Part shown: positions 1 to 7,409 of the stretch, piece after piece
Layout: the number at the start of each line of letters is the position of its first letter
How positions within the stretch are numbered: the first letter of the stretch is position 1
NCBI RefSeq assembly: GCF_010731295.1
Contig: NZ_AP022579.1
Location: 5,270,001 to 5,334,000 of the forward strand
Direction: 5' to 3'
DNA length: 64,000 nucleotides
DNA from: Mycolicibacterium boenickei
GTDB lineage: Bacteria; Actinomycetota; Actinomycetes; Mycobacteriales; Mycobacteriaceae
Translations under genes and position numbers: made by a program
The notes under the pieces: generated by a model
Database searches by the model: none
The model's input: only the letters and a program-made list of their open reading frames with translations
Told to the model about the DNA's origin: nothing

Positions 1-1
1 C

Positions 2-304
2 AACACCGCGCTGCACTACTTCAAGAACTCCGATCCCGGCGCGTTCGTCAGCCTGTCCGGCGGCGGCGTGCTGACATCCAGCAAGAAGCAGGACCAGGCC
101 CAGCAGTTCCTCCGGTTCATCACCGGCAAGGCCGGTCAGGAGGTGCTGCAGAAAGGCACGTCCTTCGAATACCCGGTCGCCAGTGGCGTCGCCGCCAACC
201 CGGCCCTGCCGCCGCTGGACACGCTGCAGGCGCCCGCGGTCAACCCGTCCAATCTCGATGCCGCCAAGGTCACCGACCTGATGACGAAGGCTGGCTTGCT
301 GTAA
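2..304 (+). CDS. Ferric-iron ABC transporter substrate-binding protein, C-terminal fragment
   Basis: Only the last 100 codons are in the window; the open frame runs in from the left edge and stops at TAA 302-304. The C-terminal part has the pattern of periplasmic ferric-iron binding proteins (FbpA/AfuA type), with lysines before a helix that reads AQQFLRFITG and a final helix ending in MTKAGLL. The assignment rests mostly on what follows: a fused double permease starts one base after the stop and then an ATPase, the standard binding protein-permease-ATPase order of Fe3+ importers. In actinobacteria this protein would be an exported lipoprotein; the signal peptide lies outside the window. The GTG at 68 is an internal valine, not a start. 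Confidence 0.75.
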   Translation, partial: NTALHYFKNSDPGAFVSLSGGGVLTSSKKQDQAQQFLRFITGKAGQEVLQKGTSFEYPVASGVAANPALPPLDTLQAPAVNPSNLDAAKVTDLMTKAGLL

Positions 305-1870
305 TTGGTCGCCACAGAAGCGCCGTCCGCACCGCAGCAGCGTTCCGTCCGTGCCCGGCCGGGGGCGGCGCTGAGCACCGCCGTGGTGCTGTTGCTGGCT
401 GCCACCTTCATCCCGCTGGGTTACGTGGCCTGGTCGGTGATCACCACGGGTCCGAGCCGGGTGATCGAGCTCGTGCTGCGGCCCCGGGTCGGGGAGCTCC
501 TGCTCAACACGGTCGGCCTGGTCCTCATCACCGTGCCGGTCTGTGTGGTGCTCGGGGTCGGCGCGGCCTGGCTGGTTGAACGCACGGATCTGCCGGGGCG
601 GACGTGGTGGCGGCCGGTGTTCGTCGCGCCCCTGGCGGTGCCCGCGTTCGTCAACAGCTATGCCTGGGTCAGCGTGCTGCCCACGCTGCACGGGATGCCG
701 GCGGGTGTGCTGATCGCGACGCTGTCGTACTTCCCCTTCGTCTACGTGCCCGCCGCGGCCACCCTGCGCCGCATCGATCCGGCGCTGGAGGAATCGGCCC
801 GGGCGCTCGGATCCGGATCGTCCGGGGTGTTCTTCCGGGTGGTGCTGCCGCAGCTGCGCCTGGCGATCCTGGGCGGCGCCCTGCTGATCGGTGTGCACCT
901 GCTGGCCGAGTACGGCGCGTTCGCGATGATTCGCTTCTCGACCTTCACCACCGCGATCTTCGAACAGTTCCAGGCCACCTTCGACGGCGCCGCCGGCGCC
1001 ACGCTGGCCGCCGTCCTCGTCCTCCTGTGCCTGTTGCTGTTGGTCACCGAGGCCGCGGCCCGGGGCAACGCCCGCTTCGCGCGGATCGGTTCCGGAGCGC
1101 AACGCGTCAGTGCGCCGATGCGCCTGGGGCGCACCACGTTGCCGGCCATCGTCGGATTGCTGACGCTGGCCGTCCTGGCGTTGGGAGTCCCGCTGTGGAC
1201 GCTGACGCGGTGGATGTGGATCGGCGGCGCGCAGGTGTGGGACGCCACGGAGATCGGTACCGCGCTGGCCCAGACCGCGACGCTGGCCGCTGCCGCCGCG
1301 GCTCTGACCACGGTCCTGGCCTTCCCGTTCGCCTGGGTCGCGGTCCGCTACAGCGGACTGCTGGCCCGCTCGATCGAGGGCGCCAACTTCATCACCAGCT
1401 CCATGCCCGGCATCGTCACCGCACTGGCCCTGGTGACGGTGGCGATCCGCTACGCTCCCCCGCTCTATCAGACTGCGGCCCTGGTGATCTGCGCCTATGT
1501 GCTGCTGTTCCTGCCCCGTGCCCTGGTCAGCCTGCGCTCGGGCCTGGCCCAGGTGCCGCCGTCGGTGGAGGAGGCCTCACGCTCGTTGGGAGCCTCACCG
1601 GCTCGGACGTTCGTCCGCGTCACCCTGCGACTGACCGCGCCCGCGGCCGCCGCCGGCGCCTCGCTGGTATTCGTGGCCGTCGCAACGGAATTGACCGCTA
1701 CGCTGCTGCTGGCACCGACCGGTACCCGCACGCTGGCGATGCGGTTCTGGTCACTGAGCAGCGAATTGGACTACGCCGCCGCGGCGCCCTACGCGCTGAT
1801 GCTGATTGCCTTGTCCATACCCGTGACCCTGATGTTGTTGCGCCAGTCGACGAAGGTGGCCGCCCTGTGA
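305..1870 (+). CDS. Fe3+-type ABC transporter permease, two fused permease domains
   Basis: This 521-residue membrane protein has about twelve hydrophobic segments in two homologous halves. Each half carries an EAA-type loop that contacts the ATPase: EESARALGSGSSGVFFRVVLP near residue 160 and EEASRSLGASPARTFVRVTL near residue 420. A fused double permease of this length is typical of FbpB/AfuB ferric-iron importers and also occurs in thiamine or phosphonate relatives, so the substrate is inferred. TTG at 305 directly follows the TAA of the binding-protein gene, so translation is probably coupled. The ATPase gene overlaps its end by 4 bp (GTGA). The name fbpB is avoided because in mycobacteria it denotes antigen 85B. 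Confidence 0.85.
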   Translation: MVATEAPSAPQQRSVRARPGAALSTAVVLLLAATFIPLGYVAWSVITTGPSRVIELVLRPRVGELLLNTVGLVLITVPVCVVLGVGAAWLVERTDLPGRTWWRPVFVAPLAVPAFVNSYAWVSVLPTLHGMPAGVLIATLSYFPFVYVPAAATLRRIDPALEESARALGSGSSGVFFRVVLPQLRLAILGGALLIGVHLLAEYGAFAMIRFSTFTTAIFEQFQATFDGAAGATLAAVLVLLCLLLLVTEAAARGNARFARIGSGAQRVSAPMRLGRTTLPAIVGLLTLAVLALGVPLWTLTRWMWIGGAQVWDATEIGTALAQTATLAAAAAALTTVLAFPFAWVAVRYSGLLARSIEGANFITSSMPGIVTALALVTVAIRYAPPLYQTAALVICAYVLLFLPRALVSLRSGLAQVPPSVEEASRSLGASPARTFVRVTLRLTAPAAAAGASLVFVAVATELTATLLLAPTGTRTLAMRFWSLSSELDYAAAAPYALMLIALSIPVTLMLLRQSTKVAAL

Positions 1871-2925
1871 CCGACGACGTCCTGCAAGTACGTGGACTCC
1901 GCAAGTCCTTCAACGGCACCGCGGTGCTCGACGGCATCGACCTGACCCTGACGCCGGGCTCCATCACCGCGGTGGTCGGATCGTCTGGGTGCGGCAAGAC
2001 CACGCTGCTGCGGGTGATCGCCGGTTTCGAATCCCCCGACGCCGGCACCGTGACCATCGAGGGACGCCAAATGGCCGGTCCGACAAACACTGTCGCACCC
2101 CATCGCCGCGACGTCGGCTACGTGGCGCAGGACGGCGCGCTGTTCCCGCACCTGACGGTGGCCCAGAATGTCGCCTACGGTCTACGCGAGCGCGGGGCCG
2201 CAGCCCGGGCCAGGGTGAGCGAACTCCTGGACACCGTGTCGCTGGATTCCTCGTTCGCGCAGCGCAGGCCGCACCAACTGTCCGGCGGCCAGCAGCAGCG
2301 CGTCGCACTGGCCCGGGCCCTGGCCCGCCGCCCGGTGGTGATGCTGCTCGACGAGCCGTTCAGCGCGCTGGACACCGGGCTGCGCGCCGCCACCCGCAAG
2401 GCCGTGGCCCGGGTGCTGTCAGAGACCGGGGTGACCACCCTGATCGTGACGCACGACCAGGAGGAGGCACTGTCGATCTCCGATCAGATCGCGGTGATGC
2501 GTGAGGGCAGGTTCACCCAGGTCGGAACGCCCGAGCACGTGTACCGCCAACCTGCCGACCGATTCACCGCCGAGTTCCTCGGGGACTGCATCACGGTGGC
2601 GGGCACCGTCACCTCAGGCTGGGCCGACAGCGCTCTGGGCCGCGTGCCGGTCCAGGCCGGCGCGGCCGACGGTCCGTGCACGGTGGTGCTGCGACCCGAA
2701 CAGCTTGTCGCCACGGCGATCTCGGACAGCGAGGGTGCTGCCGAGGCAGCGGCCAGCGCGGGAACCGTGATCGCCACCGAATTCCTCGGCCACGACGTAC
2801 TGCTCACCATCGAGCCGGCCGCAGCCGGTGAGCCCATCGTCGTGCGCCAGCACAGCCTGAACCCGCCGACCCGCGACACCCAGGTCCGGATCGATGTGCG
2901 GGGCGCCGGGACGGCGTTGCCTTGA
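1867..2925 (+). CDS. Fe3+-type ABC transporter ATP-binding protein
   Basis: This 352-residue protein energises the preceding permease on the cytoplasmic side. In order it shows Walker A (GSSGCGKTT, about residue 37), a Q-loop region, the signature [15 protein letters not shown] (about residue 137), Walker [14 protein letters not shown] and the switch histidine in THDQEEAL. The last 120 residues form a TOBE-type regulatory domain (TVVLRPEQL is its hallmark). The start is GTG 1867, overlapping the permease stop as GTGA. The frame is open far upstream of this point, but that part is a shadow of the permease. Its own end overlaps the next gene as TTGA. Domain layout fits FbpC/PotA-type ATPases; the iron assignment comes from the operon. 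Confidence 0.88.
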   Translation: MTDDVLQVRGLRKSFNGTAVLDGIDLTLTPGSITAVVGSSGCGKTTLLRVIAGFESPDAGTVTIEGRQMAGPTNTVAPHRRDVGYVAQDGALFPHLTVAQNVAYGLRERGAAARARVSELLDTVSLDSSFAQRRPHQLSGGQQQRVALARALARRPVVMLLDEPFSALDTGLRAATRKAVARVLSETGVTTLIVTHDQEEALSISDQIAVMREGRFTQVGTPEHVYRQPADRFTAEFLGDCITVAGTVTSGWADSALGRVPVQAGAADGPCTVVLRPEQLVATAISDSEGAAEAAASAGTVIATEFLGHDVLLTIEPAAAGEPIVVRQHSLNPPTRDTQVRIDVRGAGTALP

Positions 2926-5447
2926 ACCACCTCGCCGAGGCGCTGCGGGCCCATGGTGACCGGATCGCGGTGGTGACCGAGACCCGACAGGTCAGCTACG
3001 CCGCCCTCGCCGATCTCGTGTCCGAGGCCGCGGCAGCACTGGGCCCCGAACGCCGCCTGGTACTCCTCGAAGCACGTAATGATCTGCCGACTCTGGTGCA
3101 CTATCTCGGCGCACTCGCAGGCGGCCATGTGTCGTTGCCCGTGCCCGCGGGTGGTGATCACCGGACGATCCGGCAGACCTACTCCCCCGACACCGTGGTC
3201 GATGCCGCGGGCATCCACCACGTGCGCGCCCGCAGCACACACCGGATGCACGACGACCTGGCCCTGCTGATGTCGACATCGGGCAGCACCGGATCACCGA
3301 AGCTGGTCCGGTTGTCCCACACCAACCTGGCCAGCAATGCCGCCGCCATCGCCGAGTACCTCGCAATCAGTGAAACCGACCGGGCGGCAACCACGTTGCC
3401 GATCTCCTACTGCTACGGGCTCTCGGTGGTCAACAGCCACCTGCTGCGTGGGGCCTGCCTGATCCTCACCGATCGCTCGGTGGTCGACGACAAGTTCTGG
3501 GACCTGTTCACCCGGCACCGGGCCACCACCTTCGCCGGGGTACCCCATACCTTCGATCTGCTCGACCGCATCGGTTTCGACACCATGGACCTGCCCCATC
3601 TGCGGTACCTCACCCAGGCGGGCGGACGGATGGCACCTGACCGGGTGCGCCGTTTCGCGGCTCTGGGACAACGCCGCGGCTGGCAGCTGTTCGTGATGTA
3701 CGGGGCGACCGAGGCCACCGCTCGGATGGCTTATCTGCCACCGGAATTGGCTCTGTCACACCCCGAGGCCATCGGGCGTCCGATCCCCGGCGGCAGCCTG
3801 TCCATCCGCTCCGGTGACGGCTGGCCCGACGGCACGGGTGAGCTGGTCTACCGCGGAGCCAACGTGATGCTCGGATACGCCGACCGTCCCGAGGACCTGG
3901 CCCTCGGCGCCACCGTCGAAGAACTGCGCACGGGCGACATCGCACGGCGCACCTCCGACGGCCTGTACGAGATTGTCGGCCGCAGTGCGCGATTCGTGAA
4001 ACTGTTCGGGCTGCGCATCGACCTGGACCGGCTGCAGACCACCCTCGCCGACCGCGGCGTGGCGGCACTGTGCACCGACGACGGTGAGACGCTCGCCGTG
4101 GCAGCCGCGGGCACAGGCGAAGCCACCGCCGACGACGTGCAACAGTTGATCGCCACCCTCGCGGGTGTGCCGGCCGGCGCGGTGCGCGCCGTGCTCGTCC
4201 CCGAACTACCCCGGTTGATTTCCGGCAAGCCGGACTACGCCGCGGTACGCGCGGCGGTCGCCGAACCGCGCGTGACCGACGTCGAGGATCTGAGGGGTCT
4301 GTTCGCCGACGTACTGCACGTCCCCGCCGAGTCCGTCGACCGCGACGCCAGCTTCGTCGACCTCGGCGGCAACTCGTTGTCCTATGTGGCCATGTCGGTC
4401 CGGTTGGAACGGGCCCTCGGGCGGCTGCCGAAGGACTGGCACCGGATGACGCTGCGAGACCTGGAGCGCAACTGCATGGCCCGCCGGCGTCGGTGGGCCA
4501 CCGTGGAAACCAGCGTGGCCCTGCGTGCTGCGGCCATCGTCCTCATCGTCGGCTCGCATGCCGAGCTGTTCGCGCTGTGGGGCGGTGCACACATCCTGCT
4601 CGGGGTGGCCGGCTACAACTTCGGCCGGTTCTGTCTCACCCCGGTCCCCCGGTCGACCCGGTTGCGTCACCTGCGCAACACGATCGCCTGGATTGCGGTG
4701 CCCTCGATCGTCTGGGTCGCGGTCGCACTCGTGCTCACCGACGACTACTACGCGTCGAACCTGTTGCTGGCCAACAAGTTCCTGGGGCCGCCGGACAGCA
4801 TGACCGCCGGGCGGTTGTGGTTCGTCGAGGTGCTGGTCTGGATCCTGGTGGCGCTGACCGCCGTGTGTGCGCTGCCCGGCGCCGACCGGTTGGAGCGACG
4901 CCGTCCCTTCGCCTTCGCCGCGGCGTTCCTGGCGCTGGGGCTGGTATTGCGTTACGACCTACCCGGTTTCGGCTTGGGCCGAGAAGCCTGGTTCACGATC
5001 CTGGCGTTCTGGTTCTTCGCAGCCGGATGGACAGCGGCCAAGGCCACGGCCACCTGGCAGCGCATGATCGTCACCGGCGTACTGGCGATCGGACTACACG
5101 GCTACTTCGGCAACACCGGTAGGGAAACCCTGGTGCTGGCCGGGTTCGCGCTGCTGATCTGGTTGCCCGCGCTGCGCTGTCCCGCTCCGGTGGCGGTCGG
5201 GTGCGGCCTGCTCGCCGAGGCATCGCTGTACACCTACCTGACCCACTACCAGGTCTATCCGTTGTTCGGTGACCACCGGGTGCTCGGCGTGCTGGCCGCA
5301 CTCGTCGTGGGCGTGGTCCTCACCTATCTGGTGAACCTCGCGCAGAGATGGTTGGCGGGCAGGAACTCACGCCGGATCGCGATCGGCCACCAACCCCTCC
5401 TGCACCAGGGTGGCGGCCACCGCGCCGTCGGCGCGCAGCAGGCTTGA
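2922..5447 (+). CDS. Adenylation-carrier-acyltransferase fusion protein
   Basis: This 841-residue protein joins three parts. Residues 1-430 are an AMP-binding ligase with the phosphate loop MSTSGSTGSPKLVRLSH at about 115 and an adenylate-stabilising segment VMYGATEATARM. Residues 445-520 are a carrier domain with LGGNSLS, whose serine would receive phosphopantetheine. Residues 526-835 hold about nine hydrophobic segments resembling an acyltransferase-3 (OafA) domain, opening with LRAAAIVLIVGSHAEL. The logic is activation of a carboxylate, loading on the carrier, and transfer across or at the membrane, as DltA, DltC and DltB do with separate proteins. The TTG start overlaps the ATPase stop (TTGA), so it belongs to the iron transporter operon. 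The acyl substrate and acceptor are unknown. The last 81 bp overlap the oppositely directed thioesterase gene. Confidence 0.8.
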   Translation: MNHLAEALRAHGDRIAVVTETRQVSYAALADLVSEAAAALGPERRLVLLEARNDLPTLVHYLGALAGGHVSLPVPAGGDHRTIRQTYSPDTVVDAAGIHHVRARSTHRMHDDLALLMSTSGSTGSPKLVRLSHTNLASNAAAIAEYLAISETDRAATTLPISYCYGLSVVNSHLLRGACLILTDRSVVDDKFWDLFTRHRATTFAGVPHTFDLLDRIGFDTMDLPHLRYLTQAGGRMAPDRVRRFAALGQRRGWQLFVMYGATEATARMAYLPPELALSHPEAIGRPIPGGSLSIRSGDGWPDGTGELVYRGANVMLGYADRPEDLALGATVEELRTGDIARRTSDGLYEIVGRSARFVKLFGLRIDLDRLQTTLADRGVAALCTDDGETLAVAAAGTGEATADDVQQLIATLAGVPAGAVRAVLVPELPRLISGKPDYAAVRAAVAEPRVTDVEDLRGLFADVLHVPAESVDRDASFVDLGGNSLSYVAMSVRLERALGRLPKDWHRMTLRDLERNCMARRRRWATVETSVALRAAAIVLIVGSHAELFALWGGAHILLGVAGYNFGRFCLTPVPRSTRLRHLRNTIAWIAVPSIVWVAVALVLTDDYYASNLLLANKFLGPPDSMTAGRLWFVEVLVWILVALTAVCALPGADRLERRRPFAFAAAFLALGLVLRYDLPGFGLGREAWFTILAFWFFAAGWTAAKATATWQRMIVTGVLAIGLHGYFGNTGRETLVLAGFALLIWLPALRCPAPVAVGCGLLAEASLYTYLTHYQVYPLFGDHRVLGVLAALVVGVVLTYLVNLAQRWLAGRNSRRIAIGHQPLLHQGGGHRAVGAQQA

Positions 5448-6173
5448 CGTGATCAGCCCGCGACCCCGCGCGGTCGCCGGCGACCGCGACTCCAACAGAT
5501 TCCACTCCCCGGCCCGCACCGGGCGGTGAAACCAGATCGACGAATCAGTGGTGCCACTGCGGTGGCTGCGCGACCGCATACTGTGCCCGTGCACCGCCAA
5601 CGCCGGATCGATCCCGTACAAGTCGGTGATGTACACCGCGATCAGCGTGTGCACCACCGGGTCGTCGGGCAGTTCAGTGGTGACCCGCCACCACATCCGG
5701 CGGACGAACTCCTCGCCCTCGCCCTCGTCGGCGATGCGGATGTCGAACTCGTCGAGCGGCAGGGATGGCGCGGGACCGGGAGGCCCGGTACACGGGAGGA
5801 CCTGAGGATCGTGCGGCATCGTGCCCCACCCGTGTTCGGGCCCGGCGAGAGCCGTCGCGAACGACACCGTGGCCGTGGTCAACATGCGGCCCTGCTCATA
5901 CGATTCGACCCGTCGGGCCGAGGCCGTGCGCCCGTCGTACACGCGCTCCACGCGGTACTCGGCGGTCTCCCCGGCATTTCCACCGCGCAGGAATTGCAGG
6001 TGCATGTTGGTCGGCGCCCGATCGTCGCCGACGGTTCGGCAGGCCGCCGCCAGGCTCTGGGCGGCCAGCAGGCCACCGTAGGCCCGTTTGCCCTCCGGCC
6101 CGCTGGCATTCCCGGTGAACACCTCACCGGCCGCGTCTTCGCTGACGTCCAGCAGCCTCAGCAGGGTGCTCAC
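5367..6173 (-). CDS. Acyl-CoA thioesterase II (TesB family)
   Basis: A 268-residue double-hotdog thioesterase that hydrolyses acyl-CoA to free acid and CoA in the cytoplasm. The N-terminal hotdog contains YGGLLAAQSLAAA. The C-terminal half carries the family landmark TDSSIWFHRP with the catalytic Asp, and a Gln in VQEGLVAD near the end, matching the Asp-Thr-Gln catalytic set of E. coli TesB. The GTG start overlaps the CoA-transferase gene by 4 bp, and it is the last gene of a five-gene run that starts at the enamidase. It may recycle CoA trapped as dead-end thioesters of the pathway. Its 3' end overlaps the convergent acyltransferase fusion gene by 81 bp. Confidence 0.85.
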   Translation of the reverse strand: MSTLLRLLDVSEDAAGEVFTGNASGPEGKRAYGGLLAAQSLAAACRTVGDDRAPTNMHLQFLRGGNAGETAEYRVERVYDGRTASARRVESYEQGRMLTTATVSFATALAGPEHGWGTMPHDPQVLPCTGPPGPAPSLPLDEFDIRIADEGEGEEFVRRMWWRVTTELPDDPVVHTLIAVYITDLYGIDPALAVHGHSMRSRSHRSGTTDSSIWFHRPVRAGEWNLLESRSPATARGRGLITSSLLRADGAVAATLVQEGLVADRDPA

Positions 6174-7399
6174 CGCGCGTCGGTACCCGTTGCGACTGTG
6201 CCGGATTCGGTCAGCGCCGCGATCTCGTCGGCACCGAGCCCGAGGTGCTCGGTGAGCACGGACCTGGTGTCATCGCCGAGTGCCGGCGCGGGGACCGCAG
6301 GCGGGTACACCCCGCCGATCGACACCGGAAGGCCGGGCGCCAGGTAGGTGCCGATGCGGGGCTGTTCCAGCGGCGTGAACAGCGGATTGGCGACCACCCG
6401 CTCGTTGACCGCGACCTCGGCGAAGCTGCGGTACCGTTCCCACAGCACCGAGGTACCCGACAGTGCCGCACTGATCTCCTCGGCGGTGTGCTCGCTGAAC
6501 CACAGGGTGAACAATCCGGTGAGGGCATCCCGGTGGGTGTAGCGCTGCCCTTCGTCGCTGAAGTCTGCACCGAACGCCTCGGCAAGGGCGGCAACGGCTT
6601 TGGTGGTTCCGGTGACTTCGGTGAGATCCCGGAAATGCCTGCCGGTCAGCGCCACGAGCATGAAGCCGACACCGTCGCTGCTGGTGAAGTTCTGCCCGTA
6701 GGTGCCGTACAGGGTGTTGCCGAGCCGTTCGCGGCTGGTGCCGTTGATCATCACCTCGGTCAGGAACCCCAGATTGCCCGCGGTGGCCAGCGCCACGTTC
6801 TCCAACGGGATGCTGATCCGTGCGCCCTCACCGGTGGAATCCCGATGGCGCAGTGCGGCACTGACTGCCAGCGCCACGTACAGCCCGCAACTGACGTCCC
6901 AGGCCGGAAGCACATGGTTGACCGGGGTGGCCAACTGCGCGGGCCCGGTGACCATCGGGAAGCCGAGCCCGGCGTTGACCGTGTAATCCACCCCGGTACC
7001 GCCGTCGGCGCGCCCAGACACCTCGGCATGAATCAGGTCCGGACGTAGAGCGGACAGAACTTCGTACGAATGCCATTGCCGCCCAGCTACATTGGTGATC
7101 AGAACCCCGGCTTCGGCGATCAGTCGTTGCACCAGCTGCTGCCCGTCAGGCGAGCGCATGTCGGCGGCCAGTGAGCGCTTGCCCTTGTTCAGCCCGGCCC
7201 AGTAGATGCTGTCGCCGCCGTCGGTGAGCGGCCAGCGGTGATAGTCGGCAGCGCCGCCGATGGGGTCCACCCGCACCACCTCCGCACCCAGCTGGGCCAG
7301 CGTCATGCCGGCCAGCGGCACGGCGACGAAGCTGGAGATCTCGACGATCCGCACCCCGGAAAGCGGGCGGGTCGGGTCCGGCGTTACGGAATCGGCCAT
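6170..7399 (-). CDS. CaiB/BaiF family (class III) CoA transferase
   Basis: This 409-residue protein has the class III CoA-transferase layout: N-terminal GVRIVEISSFVAVPLAGM, then a Rossmann segment QLGAEVVRVDP, LNKGKRSLAADMRSPDG and a conserved Asp in PAWDVSCGLYVALAV expected to form the acyl-anhydride intermediate. Members move CoA between organic acids or racemise 2-methylacyl-CoAs, so racemase is an alternative. Given the glutaryl-CoA-dehydrogenase-like gene two positions upstream, activation of a dicarboxylic acid is a reasonable inference. ATG 7399 is preferred (MADSV); a TTG at 7408 in frame would add three residues. It follows the E1 gene after 10 bp and overlaps the thioesterase by 4 bp. 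Confidence 0.82.
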   Translation of the reverse strand: MADSVTPDPTRPLSGVRIVEISSFVAVPLAGMTLAQLGAEVVRVDPIGGAADYHRWPLTDGGDSIYWAGLNKGKRSLAADMRSPDGQQLVQRLIAEAGVLITNVAGRQWHSYEVLSALRPDLIHAEVSGRADGGTGVDYTVNAGLGFPMVTGPAQLATPVNHVLPAWDVSCGLYVALAVSAALRHRDSTGEGARISIPLENVALATAGNLGFLTEVMINGTSRERLGNTLYGTYGQNFTSSDGVGFMLVALTGRHFRDLTEVTGTTKAVAALAEAFGADFSDEGQRYTHRDALTGLFTLWFSEHTAEEISAALSGTSVLWERYRSFAEVAVNERVVANPLFTPLEQPRIGTYLAPGLPVSIGGVYPPAVPAPALGDDTRSVLTEHLGLGADEIAALTESGTVATGTDAR

Positions 7400-7409
7400 G
7401 CCAGTCAAG

